Positions 44,844 through 55,397 are shown, counted from the first letter of the stretch. The stretch is DNA of 64,000 nucleotides from JAKVCB01 sp965243695 (GCA_965243695.1 CBDEWC010000026.1:124001-188000); one strand, 5' to 3'. Translations and numbers: made by a program. Notes: generated from the sequence alone by a model not told the origin.

Positions 44844-47114
44844 ATGAAGCATAAAAAGTTCCTGACCGATTTGATATCGATGCTGATCGGGTTGTCCCAT
44901 GCGCTCTTGTGGTTTGGGCTGGGCCTCGCCCTGGTTGCCGAAGAATCGAACGCCGGTGCGCAAATTGAGATCATCGTGGGGAAAGAAGCTCCGCCATTGG
45001 AACGATTTGCGGCAGACGAAGTTGCGAGAATGTTGGTGAAACTGTTTTCGTGCGAAGCCAGCGTGAATGAAAGCCGGTCAGGGTCCGCCATCGCCACGAT
45101 TCTGGTGGGACGTCCCACCAGTAACCTGTCCGTCGCGACGGCCATGGGGGACGAGTGGCCTGAATTGACCGATCAAGGAATCGTGCTTAAACGGCTCGAT
45201 TCTCCCGCACCCACGATGGTTGTCGGCGGTGGTAGCCCAGTAGCCGTGATGTGGGCGGCGTATGAATTGGGCGAACGATTTGGAGTGCGGTACTTGATCG
45301 ACCGTGACGCTTACCCGCAGCGCCGCGGATGGGACCATCTGCCTGAGTTGAACGTGGTGATGGAGCCAAACTTGAGGATACGCTGCTGGCGGCTGGTCAA
45401 CGATTTGGCTCCCGGTCCCATTTCGTGGAGTCTCGAGGAAAATAAGCGGTATCTTGGGCAACTGGCGAAGATGAAGTTCAATCGCATCCACACCTTTCTT
45501 TGGCCAACCCACCCGTTTGTCGACTATACGTTTCGCGGCATGGCCAAACCGTCGCCGTTCTTGTTTTTTGGTTTTCAGTTCCCTGTCGACAAGAACATGA
45601 TCGGCTATGAAAAGCTGGGCGAATATCACGACCATGGGCAGTTCACGAATCCGGAATTGGTAGGCGCCAAATCAAAAGACGAACTTGTGGAGCGAGGCGT
45701 AAGCCTGGTTCGCGGCATCCACGCCGAGGCTCGCCGTTTGGGCATGCAGACACAAGTGTCGTTCGAAGCCTTTAGTTGGCCGAAGGAGTTTATCAAGGTT
45801 CTGCCCGATGCCCAGCCCGCACACCAATTAGGCGATGTGACCATTCAGCCAGGCAACGAACAGTCGCTGGGCGATCCGCTGCTCGGTGAAATGGTCTCCA
45901 CGGTGATTCGGGCTTATATCGATACCTACCCGGATGCGGATTTCATCCAATTGACCGTGCCAGAAAAACGTCGCTGGGTGAGCCAGGGTGAAGACGCCTA
46001 TCGCCGTTTGCACGAAAAATACAATCTCTCGGAATTGGGAACCTACGAACAGTTGTGCGCCCGCGCGAGAAGCCGTACCGAATTCCCCGAAGGCGGCGAA
46101 AGAGTCGAGACCCAGGTCAAATCCGACCTGGCGGCCCTGTGGTTGTTGGACTCGTTGATTGAGGAACATCGGTTGCTCGAGCGAAGCGGCGACAGGGATG
46201 TCAAAATCATTCTTGACAGTGTTACGGCCGAACTCTTTCCGCTGGTGGCCCACGTGGTTCCATCCGGTGGGGAAGTGGTCAGCTTCATCGATTACACGGC
46301 CAGTCGGGTTCTCCGTCGGAGCGATCTGATGGAGAAGGTGAACGTCGATGGTATGCCGGTCTCGCTGAAAATGACCTTGGCGGACGATAACGTGGGTGTG
46401 CTTCCGCAACTGGCCACGGGGTCGATACACCAGCTGCTGGCCGAGTTGCGAAAGAACGGTTGGCATGGATACTACACCCGCTACTGGACGATCGGCGAGC
46501 AGGATCCGGCGATTCATTATCTGGCCCGAGCGAGTTGGGACGCATCCTGGACTCCTCATCAGGCCTATGCCGACCAGTTGGGCCACGTGTGCGGACCCGA
46601 TTCGGTGGCGCCGGCCATGAAAGCCTTTGCTTTGATTGAAAGCGTAACCCTGGGGATGGATCAATACGGGTTGGGGTTTGGCTTTCCGGTTTCGGGCATG
46701 ATGAGTAAACATTACGACGCTGGCGGCCTCTCCAAGGAGATGCAGCAGGATCACGAGCGATATCAGCGAGCGCACGCTTATTTGCACGAGGCGCAGGCGG
46801 CAAGCCGTCCTGCTGGCCGCGCGTGGATAGCGTACCTGGTGGCCCGACTTCATTTTGCGGTTCGATATTTGGATGCGGTCGTGGCCCACGGGGCGACCGG
46901 GCGTGCAGAAAAGGCAGGCAATCATGGCGAGGCCTGTCGACAATCGCAGATCGCCTGTGAGGCGATTCGTGAGGCGCTTGAATCGTACGTGTCGGTTGCC
47001 AAAGATCACGGCGACCTGGGAGCCATTGCCCTGATGAACGAGTACTGCTATCGACCGATCCGGGCCAAGAACAAAGCGCTCCTTTTCGCCTCGAGCGAGA
47101 GTGCGCCAAATTAA
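44844..47114 (+). CDS. Secreted alpha-glucuronidase-N-like / TIM-barrel glycosidase candidate
   Basis: Protein of 756 residues with a hydrophobic N-terminal signal. Residues about 30-140 resemble the GH67 N-terminal domain (LERFAADEVARMLVKLF, TILVGRPTSN, TMVVGGGSPVAVMWAAYELGERFGVRYL). A large barrel region (KMKFNRIHTFLWPTHPF, EARRLGMQTQVSFEAFSWPKEF) and a helical C-terminal part follow. The layout is like proteins annotated as alpha-glucuronidase family or DUF4838, but the catalytic acids are not certain. I infer an exported glycosidase acting on acidic glycans. It converges with the BNR gene. Confidence 0.75.
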   Translation: MKHKKFLTDLISMLIGLSHALLWFGLGLALVAEESNAGAQIEIIVGKEAPPLERFAADEVARMLVKLFSCEASVNESRSGSAIATILVGRPTSNLSVATAMGDEWPELTDQGIVLKRLDSPAPTMVVGGGSPVAVMWAAYELGERFGVRYLIDRDAYPQRRGWDHLPELNVVMEPNLRIRCWRLVNDLAPGPISWSLEENKRYLGQLAKMKFNRIHTFLWPTHPFVDYTFRGMAKPSPFLFFGFQFPVDKNMIGYEKLGEYHDHGQFTNPELVGAKSKDELVERGVSLVRGIHAEARRLGMQTQVSFEAFSWPKEFIKVLPDAQPAHQLGDVTIQPGNEQSLGDPLLGEMVSTVIRAYIDTYPDADFIQLTVPEKRRWVSQGEDAYRRLHEKYNLSELGTYEQLCARARSRTEFPEGGERVETQVKSDLAALWLLDSLIEEHRLLERSGDRDVKIILDSVTAELFPLVAHVVPSGGEVVSFIDYTASRVLRRSDLMEKVNVDGMPVSLKMTLADDNVGVLPQLATGSIHQLLAELRKNGWHGYYTRYWTIGEQDPAIHYLARASWDASWTPHQAYADQLGHVCGPDSVAPAMKAFALIESVTLGMDQYGLGFGFPVSGMMSKHYDAGGLSKEMQQDHERYQRAHAYLHEAQAASRPAGRAWIAYLVARLHFAVRYLDAVVAHGATGRAEKAGNHGEACRQSQIACEAIREALESYVSVAKDHGDLGAIALMNEYCYRPIRAKNKALLFASSESAPN

Positions 47115-47249
47115 TCTTGCGCAGGTGGCAAACTTAGGGGGTGCGGCGATGTGCCCCTGGGTGGCTCAGCCAGGCTGTGAAGGAAATGGTGCCTTAAGGG
47201 CATAGGGTTTGCCCCGTTGATTGGCGTGGGTCAGTTGGCCGCCCCGCGC

Positions 47250-48659
47250 CTAATCAACGGGCAAGGGCCGCTGGAATTCGGAGGTCATGTGATACGGCAA
47301 TTGCCAAACCTGTGTCGCATCCCGGTCCGTGAAATAAAGGCGAGATGGTGAAAACTGGTCAGGGTTGCCATCGGCCCAGAACGCGTAAAAGTCGGGGTGG
47401 GCATTCAAGGGCCGCCTCACATAGGCGTGATTGAGTTCGGAATTGGAAGTCAGTATTTTTACGCGCTCCCAACTCTGGCCTTGGTCTCGGCTTTCCCACA
47501 ACGCAACCTCGCCGCCGGTGCCCCAATGTTGGGGGCCTGGTTCCGTCGGACCGAGGATTCGCCACACATCTCCCTCAATCCAAAGCTGGCCCACGTCGTA
47601 GTTGTGGGTCGATCGGGTCACTTCATGGAAATTCCACGAGGTGCCATCCCAATGGACGATCGTCCAAATTCTCGGTTCGCCTCCAGGCCCGGGCATGTGA
47701 TGGGCCGAGGTGAGGACCAGGATCACGGGATTTCCATCGGCGTCGAATTGAATGTCTTTTAGATAGACGAGCCGACCCTCCGACTCGTAATCCCGGACCA
47801 GCGCATTGCATTGTGGATCGGTCAGAGGTGTCTCAATAGGATTGCCGTCAATGGTGCGCCACGTTTCGCCGCAATCATCGGTGTAGAGGAAATAAATATT
47901 GGTCCGTTTGTCGACCGTACCGACTCCAGGATGGTAGTTAAACGAGACAATGGCTCGCCGGCCGCGACTTTCCACGTTTTGATAATGACCGACCATTCCC
48001 GCGAGCTTCCGGTCTGGTGTCCAGGTGCGCCCGTTCTTGCTGGTATTCCAATACAACTCCCGCCCATTCGTATATTTTGTAAAGCAGTGCAGAAATCCGC
48101 AGCCCTCAATCCAGACCGGCTGAGGGTAGGTGAACTCCTCTTCGGAGATTTGCTCAAAAGCATCGATGTCATACGGCTTTCGGCTACGATATTTGAACCC
48201 AGGCCGACCCCGGCCCCGTCCGCTGACGAATACCCAGATATGACCGTCTCCATCGATGGCCAGCGTTGAGTTGTCGTGTGGATCGTACACTCCTTGCTTG
48301 TCGTGAACGACCACCGGCTGGGGAACCAATCCGGTCGCATGATCGTAGTACCCGATCATGTTGAGCAGGTATTGCTCTCCCTCTTTGGCGCCGCCATAAA
48401 CAAAAAACGTCTTGTTCACTTGCGGCGCATGAATGGCAACCGGGCGATGCTTGGCGGTATAGGTCCCTAAGCCGCCTGAGTACTTGTCTCCATAGTCTCC
48501 CACCTGCCCGAGAGAAAACCAAATGCCTTGATAGCCGGCGCAACGTACGTTGGGCGTGACCAAAGGCTCTGCCTGTGCGCTTGCCAGGTTGGCAGACATA
48601 AACAGGAATGCCCAGCATCCGGCAAGCAGCGCGAGCAAGTGTCGGGATCTCGTGGTCAT
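47250..48659 (-). CDS. Secreted BNR-4-type beta-propeller protein
   Basis: I take the ATG at 48659; a TTG two codons upstream is the only alternative. A signal peptide ends ASAQA. The mature protein (about 440 residues) has propeller strands with BNR-like motifs: TKYTNGRELYWNTSKNGRTW, LYTDDCGETWR, LWESRDQGQSW, and DPHDNSTLAIDGDGHIWVFVSGRG, a pattern of the BNR_4 family. Such proteins include polysaccharide lyases and putative glycosidases; no catalytic site is proven here. It is transcribed toward the convergent GH67-N-like gene. Confidence 0.82.
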   Translation of the reverse strand: MTTRSRHLLALLAGCWAFLFMSANLASAQAEPLVTPNVRCAGYQGIWFSLGQVGDYGDKYSGGLGTYTAKHRPVAIHAPQVNKTFFVYGGAKEGEQYLLNMIGYYDHATGLVPQPVVVHDKQGVYDPHDNSTLAIDGDGHIWVFVSGRGRGRPGFKYRSRKPYDIDAFEQISEEEFTYPQPVWIEGCGFLHCFTKYTNGRELYWNTSKNGRTWTPDRKLAGMVGHYQNVESRGRRAIVSFNYHPGVGTVDKRTNIYFLYTDDCGETWRTIDGNPIETPLTDPQCNALVRDYESEGRLVYLKDIQFDADGNPVILVLTSAHHMPGPGGEPRIWTIVHWDGTSWNFHEVTRSTHNYDVGQLWIEGDVWRILGPTEPGPQHWGTGGEVALWESRDQGQSWERVKILTSNSELNHAYVRRPLNAHPDFYAFWADGNPDQFSPSRLYFTDRDATQVWQLPYHMTSEFQRPLPVD

Positions 48660-48942
48660 GATCAATGTTCTCTAGGGTTGTTTTTGGGGCGAGCGTAACC
48701 TTATCGTCCTGATATTTCCCAATAAATCGGGTCCCGGCGGGCCTGTCTGATTCCGAAGTTGCGACGCAGCGCTTAAAACCCTTCTCCGTCCGTTTTGTTC
48801 AATGCTGTTGTTTTGCGGGACCGCCGGCCATGCGCTGGTCAGCTTGTTGCTTGGTGTGATCGAATGGTGCAGCCCAACTTACTGGTTTCCGATGATGCGG
48901 TAGCCTCCACTTTTTCCGTGGATCCCAAACCAGAAAAATGAT

Positions 48943-51900
48943 CTACGGAGTCGTCTGGCTCACCGCATCAATGGCCTCCTGTAGGTGTTTTTGATGGGCG
49001 CGAAGAAGCGAGGATGCCTTGGCCTGCTTCAGGGCCGGTATGGCACGGACGGCATCAGGTCCCATTCTGCCTAGGCTCTCGGCAGCCAAATCCGAATTTA
49101 AGGGGAATGGATCCTTGAGAGCGAGAATGAGACTGTCTATGGCTGCGGTCCCTATCGAGTCGATCGCGAGTATCGCACCACATCGCACGTATGGGTCCTC
49201 TGCAGCCAGTTGGTGCTTGAGAGCCTCCAGTGCCGGCTCAGCCTTGGGGCCAAAAATGCCCAGGGCCCGCATTGCCGGCATTCTCACATCCGGCTGTGGG
49301 ACCAATCTGGTCAATGCCTCAATGCATTCGGCGGTCTGGTCTGGGGTGAACTCGTCAACTTCCCTAAAGATAATGGCACTGGCGGCTGCGCGCTGATCGG
49401 CGACACTCGCCCTCTCAAGAGCCCCAATACATTCCTCCAGCGACCGATCGCCAAAAGGCTCGCCTTCCCAGCCACTGGAAGGGAACTGCCGTGCGGCTGC
49501 GCTGATCGGAGGATTGGACTCGCCGGGCGCTGCAGGAAGTTGGGAAATGTAACCGGCCGCAGTCATTCGGAGCTGATGATATTCCAGGGGTTCGATCTCT
49601 GGGAGGGGGTCCACCCAGTCTAGCTCCCACTGGTATTGAAGCCCGGTCCCATACAGTCCCTGGATCGCAGCCGATTGGATGCGATCTTTCAAGTTTGCCA
49701 TCCAGCGGGCGGCTTCCTCGGCAACGGCCGACGTAGAGCCTGCCGCCGCAACCCTTGTCTCTAGCAATTGCAGATACCGATAGTCATCAATTCCCTCCCG
49801 TCGGCCCTCGTACCCAACCCCCGGCACGGGCCCATCGGGTCCTGCGATGATGTAACCCATGATCTGCGGCTGGGATGCTTCCTCCTTGTCGGCAAGCCAC
49901 ACCGGATGGGGTGCACCAACTGCGCCATGTTGGTAGCAATACGTATGATTTCCCGCCAGTCCCAGGCCCCAGGTGTAGAGGCCGGCGTAAAAACGGTTGC
50001 TTAGCAGGTTGGTCGAACGAATGCGCGCATCCCAATAGGTCCATACCTGACTGCCTTGCCGGTGCGCTTCGCGCAACATTTCCGGCGTGATTTCCCCGCC
50101 AATGACGATCCAAATGTCGTGCAGGTGTCCCCAGGCTAGTGCTGGTGCGCCGCTCAATGCCGCGATTCCTCGGCAATCGGCCACGCGCTTGAATTCAAAC
50201 ACTTCGTCTCGCTGATCCTGAGGCCAACCCCGCAGCGGAGGCTCGTCGCGCATATAGAACAAGAATTCTGGCCAATCATTTTTTTTGGACAGGTTCCGCA
50301 TTGTCTCGGCCACGCGTTGTTTGTTGTCGCTACTAAAGTTGCCCTCCGCGTGCATCGGCATATCCGCGTGGGCCAAACCGGCCTTCTGGTACATGGCCAT
50401 TTGTTCTTCCAGTAGGCGCAGCGGGTCAACGGTTCCATCGGCGTACTCTTGGGGATCCAAGAGTGCCAGCGCGTATCGCCAACCACCGTACTCTCGCTGC
50501 GTGGCCCAGTTTTCCAAGAGAGGCGTTTTGCCCGTGTTTTGGTAACTGTCGGTCCCGAAGAGATGGTAAAAGCTTTTGATCTGTACCGAGTTATGCCCGT
50601 GAGCGGCCATGTCCTCGGCATACATCTGCTGATACTTTTTTTCGCGGTAAGGGGGCGTGAGTTCCACCGGCACGTCGGCACCAGCAATCCGTTCGATTCG
50701 GTAATAGAAGCTGAAGACTGCCTTGGGTCGTGGTAGATCGAAAGGGTGAACTTCCACGTTGATCGGCACCGTTTTGGGTGGAACGCCCGGAGCCGAGATG
50801 GTGACATGCCCTGAATGGACTCCCGTCGAAACGTTCGGATCGGCCTTGAATGTAATCCAGAAGGCTGACGAGTGGTCCGGTCGAAGATGACGGATGGTGC
50901 CTCCAGGAACCACGTACAGCGGCATCGCTCGGCGTCCATTCGGGTAGTTGGTGTACCACCGGCCCTTGTCGTAAGGTCGCCACAAGTAGCCCTTGACGTC
51001 GTAGTGCAAGTGGCCGCATTCATACGGAATATCGATGTCCACCTCGATTTTCAAGTTGGACAAAGCTTTTGCGCCGGAGGGAGCGTAGACGCCAATCTGG
51101 AGCGGCTCATATTCATTCGCAGACATCTCAACGGTGAGGCGAGTTTCGGTCTCCTGCGGCGTCGGAACATAGTTGGCAAAACAGGGTTTTGTATAGTCCC
51201 GCGCATAGAGGACGAATGGCTGTTTCAGCCGGGCCCCCAAATCGTCCTCGTCGTTGATTTCAGGGGCGATCGACTTCGAGGGTGGCGTCTCGCTAGAGCG
51301 TGATAAAGCAGCCGGTTTCGGTCGTTTTAAGGCTGGCGCTCCCGCTTCGCCCCCTTCACTTGCCAATCTGGAAATTTGGCCGTCGGTCATGCCAACGTTG
51401 TAGAGGCGAAAATCGTCGATCAAAGTTTTGTTAAGCCGCCACTCGCCGCCGTAGGCGGCACTGCCGATCCTGGCGCTTGTGAGAGTTTGGATTTTGTCAA
51501 AAAGTTGGGGCGAGATATCGTTAAGTTTCCCGTCCAAATAGAACTTGGCCCGGTATCGACCTTCTTCGGGGACGATCGTGTAGGCAATGTGATGCCAATG
51601 TTTCTTGTCGGTGCGGCCGCCTCCGAAAAACCCACCGGGACTGCACGCGCGGAAGTCGCCACTCTTGGCTTGGACCCTAATCGCAAAATCACCCTGCGCG
51701 GAACCTGCCGCGAAAAGCCACCCGGGCGAATCGTTGGGAGTCTCGCCATGTACGACCCACATAGAGAATGTGACACCCGTAGAGCCGGCCACATCGTCCA
51801 GTGCCCCATCATCATAGGACAGGTCACTAAAGCCTTCCGGGGCGAAATAGATCGCCTGGCCACTGCCGGCTTGTCCGGGAACGAAGGTCACCAGGGTGTT

Positions 51901-52098
51901 TCCGCCGCCGCCGTTAGGAACGGCCGTGCCAAGGAGGTTTGCCGATGCAGCTCCACCGGCAACGTTGTCGAAGTTTCCGTCAAAACTGTTATGGATGACC
52001 AGGTTGTCCTCCATAAAAACTGTGTCTGCCCTACCTTGGTGGGCCACGCCCAAGAGCATGGCAACCAGCAGAACCGACCACCTTAATCGGGCCATCAT
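48943..52098 (-). CDS. LamG / DUF4091 (GH123-like) / HEAT-repeat secreted protein
   Basis: Protein of 1051 residues with signal peptide LLVAMLLGVAHQGRA. Residues about 30-245 are a LamG-like concanavalin fold (DNLVIHNSFDGN, GVTFSMWVVHG, YRAKFYLDGKLNDI, LIDDFRLYNVGMTDGQI). The central GH123/DUF4091 part includes LYMRDEP-type FYMRDEPPLRG with Asp618-Glu619 as the expected catalytic pair, then GIDDYRYLQLLE. The last ~150 residues are HEAT-like alpha repeats (MPAMRALGIFGPKAEPALEAL, CGAILAIDSIGTAAIDSLI). AAGGAATA upstream supports the first ATG. The product is probably an exported glycosidase with a scaffold tail. Confidence 0.83.
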   Translation of the reverse strand: MMARLRWSVLLVAMLLGVAHQGRADTVFMEDNLVIHNSFDGNFDNVAGGAASANLLGTAVPNGGGGNTLVTFVPGQAGSGQAIYFAPEGFSDLSYDDGALDDVAGSTGVTFSMWVVHGETPNDSPGWLFAAGSAQGDFAIRVQAKSGDFRACSPGGFFGGGRTDKKHWHHIAYTIVPEEGRYRAKFYLDGKLNDISPQLFDKIQTLTSARIGSAAYGGEWRLNKTLIDDFRLYNVGMTDGQISRLASEGGEAGAPALKRPKPAALSRSSETPPSKSIAPEINDEDDLGARLKQPFVLYARDYTKPCFANYVPTPQETETRLTVEMSANEYEPLQIGVYAPSGAKALSNLKIEVDIDIPYECGHLHYDVKGYLWRPYDKGRWYTNYPNGRRAMPLYVVPGGTIRHLRPDHSSAFWITFKADPNVSTGVHSGHVTISAPGVPPKTVPINVEVHPFDLPRPKAVFSFYYRIERIAGADVPVELTPPYREKKYQQMYAEDMAAHGHNSVQIKSFYHLFGTDSYQNTGKTPLLENWATQREYGGWRYALALLDPQEYADGTVDPLRLLEEQMAMYQKAGLAHADMPMHAEGNFSSDNKQRVAETMRNLSKKNDWPEFLFYMRDEPPLRGWPQDQRDEVFEFKRVADCRGIAALSGAPALAWGHLHDIWIVIGGEITPEMLREAHRQGSQVWTYWDARIRSTNLLSNRFYAGLYTWGLGLAGNHTYCYQHGAVGAPHPVWLADKEEASQPQIMGYIIAGPDGPVPGVGYEGRREGIDDYRYLQLLETRVAAAGSTSAVAEEAARWMANLKDRIQSAAIQGLYGTGLQYQWELDWVDPLPEIEPLEYHQLRMTAAGYISQLPAAPGESNPPISAAARQFPSSGWEGEPFGDRSLEECIGALERASVADQRAAASAIIFREVDEFTPDQTAECIEALTRLVPQPDVRMPAMRALGIFGPKAEPALEALKHQLAAEDPYVRCGAILAIDSIGTAAIDSLILALKDPFPLNSDLAAESLGRMGPDAVRAIPALKQAKASSLLRAHQKHLQEAIDAVSQTTP

Positions 52099-52708
52099 GG
52101 GTTATTCCTTTGAAGGTTGATGTGCGCTTTTTTGATAGGATGCCATCTCCAATGGATGACCTTGGCTAATTTACGGGCACGTCGTAGCAATACCGTCGTA
52201 TTTCGTCACACCTGCTTCGTCGGAAGCGCCAATAATGACGAATGTCGCTTCGAATTTCCCATTTCATTTGCGTTGGTAACTGATCCGAGTTGGAACTGTG
52301 GAAATTATAACACTTAAGGCCCCCTGGGTGTCTAGCGTCGCGACAATTCTGCCCATTTGCTTGACTGTGGGATCAATTTGCGGATGACTCTCGCGGAGAA
52401 TCATAAGCCTGCCGGATTCCCGCAGACTTCCGGCGTGGTGAAGGTGTTTGGGTGCCGCATTCGGTTCGGATCGATCTTAAGAAGTTCCGCCCGCAGGGAT
52501 TTTGGCGACCAGCTACGCAGCGAGGAGTAAGCCACCAGGGACAAGTCGGTTCACCGAGTTCAAATCGCGTGCCGGGATCGTATCCGGTCGATCCTGTGTA
52601 TCCTCCCTTTTTCCCAAAGGGGCGCGCGGCAGAGGATTGCTTTTGGAGTGTCGGCTTCTTAAGTTGAAAGTCATGTAGGAACAGCCACCCTTCGAGCGAG
52701 GTCGCAGG
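52099..52708. other. Intergenic region, no gene seen
   Basis: 610 bp between divergent genes. A 71-codon plus-strand frame at 52452-52667 shows no domain or ribosome site. GTTCAAATC at 52558-52566 resembles a tRNA T-loop, but the flanking stems do not pair. The promoter of the sialidase-like gene should lie near the right end. Confidence 0.55.
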
Positions 52709-54019
52709 ATGAAGAAATTTACGAGTCGTAGTGCTACGCCGATGGTTCTCTTCGTGTTCGCTAGTGCTTTAAGCTCGTTGGCGGTGGGTGAAGTGGAACG
52801 TGTATCTGGGGTTCCCTTGGACAAGGCCCGCATCTGCGTGACAGGCTACGACCACAATCGGCCCGATCCGTTTCCGGGACTGGGTGACTTTATTGGCTGG
52901 GTGGGTGGCGTCGAGCGTTTAGCAAACGGCGATTTGTGGTTCGTGCATTCGGCCGGTTACTGGCACGTCTCGTTCGCAACGCCTGTCGTGCTCAGCGACG
53001 ATCTGATTGGGCCGTACGAGAAATCCGGTCTCGATCTGGATTATAAAGCCCCGACGGGCGGACGGATTATGGCTTGCCGTTCTGCCGACAATGGCAAGAC
53101 CTGGTCGAAACCCTGTAAAGTGTACGATGGCCCGCTCGACTGCCGGCCCAGTGCCAGCTTTGTGACCGAAAAGGGGACGGTGATCGTGATCGTCAACATG
53201 CAGGCCTCTTGGTATGGCTTTCCCGAAGCGCCTCCAGGGCACCAGAGGCTCAATACGCGTCAACTGGTGACGCGGTCAACCGATCACGGAAAGACGTGGG
53301 ACGATCCGCAGCCTCTTCGCAGTTCGGGCAACTACTACACACGCGGCCGATCGCGGGGTTTGCAATTGCCGGATGGTGCTATTCTTTGGGCGTCGTATGA
53401 CATGAACCAAGGCAGTAGCCTACTAGACGGTACGATTCACCGTTCCCTGGACGACGGCAAGACATGGCAAGTGATCTCGGTAATTCGCCGTCGCAAACCG
53501 GAAGGCGAACACCTGGCTGCTGGGGACCTGGTGATTTCCGAAGACGCGGACGCATTTTTGAAGCTCGGCAATCCCCAGGGGGACGACTGGCTCAACACAG
53601 ACGAAGGCGACCTGGGACGGCTCTCCAATGGTCGCCTGGTATTGGTGGTGCGTCCCGACGGGGGAACGCTCGTTTCGGATGACGACGGCCTGACGTGGCG
53701 CCAAATCGGTAGAGTTGGGCCAGCCTATGTGTACGCGCCCTCTTTGGTCGTGTTGGCCGATGACACCCTCGTACTTACGGCTGGCGGCAGTGGTGGGCAG
53801 TCTGTCTTTCTGAGTACCGATCGTGGCGCCACCTGGTCAGCGCCGTTTCGAATCGACCCGGACGTCTATGGCTATGGCAGACTGACACTCCTGGAGGACG
53901 AATCCATTTTACTCGCCTACGTCCAGCGTCATGCGGCGCCCCAGCGGTGCATGATGTTGCGATTTAAACTCAATGCGGGGCGCAACGCCATCGAGTTGCT
54001 GCCGATTGCCAGTCGCTAA
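52709..54019 (+). CDS. Secreted sialidase-family (Asp-box) protein
   Basis: Protein of 436 residues with a signal peptide (VLFVFASALSSLAVG). Asp-box repeats: SADNGKTW, STDHGKTW, SLDDGKTW, SDDDGLTW and STDRGATW in a six-bladed propeller. GGVERLANGDLWFVHSAG and GRIMACRSADNG resemble the N-terminal and first-blade strands of exo-alpha-sialidases. The classical FRIP is not seen. It is the third sialidase-fold gene of the window, alongside the Tat-exported one and the one without signal. It converges with the aminotransferase gene. Confidence 0.86.
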   Translation: MKKFTSRSATPMVLFVFASALSSLAVGEVERVSGVPLDKARICVTGYDHNRPDPFPGLGDFIGWVGGVERLANGDLWFVHSAGYWHVSFATPVVLSDDLIGPYEKSGLDLDYKAPTGGRIMACRSADNGKTWSKPCKVYDGPLDCRPSASFVTEKGTVIVIVNMQASWYGFPEAPPGHQRLNTRQLVTRSTDHGKTWDDPQPLRSSGNYYTRGRSRGLQLPDGAILWASYDMNQGSSLLDGTIHRSLDDGKTWQVISVIRRRKPEGEHLAAGDLVISEDADAFLKLGNPQGDDWLNTDEGDLGRLSNGRLVLVVRPDGGTLVSDDDGLTWRQIGRVGPAYVYAPSLVVLADDTLVLTAGGSGGQSVFLSTDRGATWSAPFRIDPDVYGYGRLTLLEDESILLAYVQRHAAPQRCMMLRFKLNAGRNAIELLPIASR

Positions 54020-54047
54020 AGCTCTCCGAGGGAGTCCTTCTTTGGCC

Positions 54048-55397
54048 TTAGCCAAAGGCGGCCACTTCCTCCAGTGCGGCCTTCAGGCTAGAGTCGACCA
54101 GTTCCACCAGCTGATCAATGTCTTCTTTCGAGGCAATGAGGGCCGGTGCCAAGGCAAACCAGCTGGGGTCGATACGCATAATAAGCCCGTTTTTTAGGGC
54201 CGTCTTTTTCAGCGCGTGGCCAAGTTCCGGATAGGGCTCCATGCTCTCGGGGTCTTTGACCAGTTCCACACCGCGCAACAGGCCCCGGCCACGCACTTCG
54301 CGTACCACGCCATACTTCTTGAGCCCTTCGAGCTTTTCGGCCAGGTAGTTTCCTGACTCAAGTGCCCGGGCCGTAAGATTGTGCTCGACAATCTCATCGA
54401 TCACTGCCAGCCCCACGGCACAGCCCAGCGGATTGCTGGCATAGGTATGCCCGTGGGCAAAGTTTACCTGGTCTTCCGGGCTGCCACGAAACGCCTCGGC
54501 CATATCTTCCCGGGCGATCATCGCACCCAGCGGCATACAGCCACTTGAGAGCGCCTTGCCGCCGCAAATGATGTCGGGAGTCACGCCAAAACTTTGCGCT
54601 GCAAACATCTGGCCGGTTCGGCCCCATGCTGTGATGATCTCGTCGAAAATCAATAACACGTTGTGGCGGTCGCAGATCTCCCGAAGGATTTCAAAATACT
54701 CCGTGGTTGGCGTAATAATGCCCCCCGTATTACCAATCGGCTCAACGATGATGGCGGCAACCGTGTCTGGATCTTCGTGGACAATGGCGTCTTCGAACAA
54801 TTGCGCGCAAAACCGGTTGCATTCTTCCCAGGAAGGAAACCGATCTCTCATGGTGGTCGGTGGATAGACTTTCACAAAGCCGGCCATCTGGGGTTCGAAG
54901 GGCGATTTGCGTTTTCCCGTGCCACTGGCTCCCATCGCACCAAAGGTCCCTCCGTGGTAACCCTGGTAACGGGAGATAAATTTGTACTTGCCCGGCTGGC
55001 CGACCTGCTTGTGGTATTGACGGGCAAACTTCATTGCCGCTTCCATTGACTCGGAGCCGCCGCTGAAAGTTTTGGCAAAGTTAAGCGTACCGGGGGTCAC
55101 CTGTCCGATTCGTTCCACGAAATCGAGGGCAACGTCCGACGGCCCGTGCATGGGGGTTGCCAGGCTCATTCGATCCAGCTGCTGCTTTAAAGCTTCCACA
55201 ACCCGCGGATGGCCATGCCCCAGGACGGCGACAAAAATACCGCCGATAGCGTCAAAGTAACGTTTGCCTTCTGTGTCCCAGTAATAGAGGCCCGAAGCGC
55301 GCGAAAGAATCAGCGGGTTCTCTAAAAAGGCCTCGTTCGACTGGTAGTCCAGAAAAGAAAGATTAAGCAGCTTTTTTTGTCGGTCGGTGAGTTGCAT
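54048..55397 (-). CDS. Class III PLP-dependent aminotransferase
   Basis: Protein of 449 residues with typical class III features: GLYYWDTEGKRYFDAIGGIF, LGHGHPRVVEA, FSGGSESMEAAMKFAR, YQGYHGGTFGAM, LLIFDEIITAWGRTG, and the Schiff-base Lys in ICGGKALSSGCMPLGAM. The HGHTYASNPLG motif follows. No single substrate can be assigned: relatives include omega-amino acid and dialkylglycine-type transaminases. It is distinct from the GSA-mutase-like paralog at 1852. It lies 108 bases downstream of the ceramidase-like gene on the same strand and may be co-transcribed with it. Confidence 0.9.
   Translation of the reverse strand: MQLTDRQKKLLNLSFLDYQSNEAFLENPLILSRASGLYYWDTEGKRYFDAIGGIFVAVLGHGHPRVVEALKQQLDRMSLATPMHGPSDVALDFVERIGQVTPGTLNFAKTFSGGSESMEAAMKFARQYHKQVGQPGKYKFISRYQGYHGGTFGAMGASGTGKRKSPFEPQMAGFVKVYPPTTMRDRFPSWEECNRFCAQLFEDAIVHEDPDTVAAIIVEPIGNTGGIITPTTEYFEILREICDRHNVLLIFDEIITAWGRTGQMFAAQSFGVTPDIICGGKALSSGCMPLGAMIAREDMAEAFRGSPEDQVNFAHGHTYASNPLGCAVGLAVIDEIVEHNLTARALESGNYLAEKLEGLKKYGVVREVRGRGLLRGVELVKDPESMEPYPELGHALKKTALKNGLIMRIDPSWFALAPALIASKEDIDQLVELVDSSLKAALEEVAAFG

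Noticed and set aside
52540..52580. tRNA-like GTTCAAATC sequence
   Set aside because: The flanking five bases do not pair into a T stem, and no acceptor or anticodon stem can be drawn.
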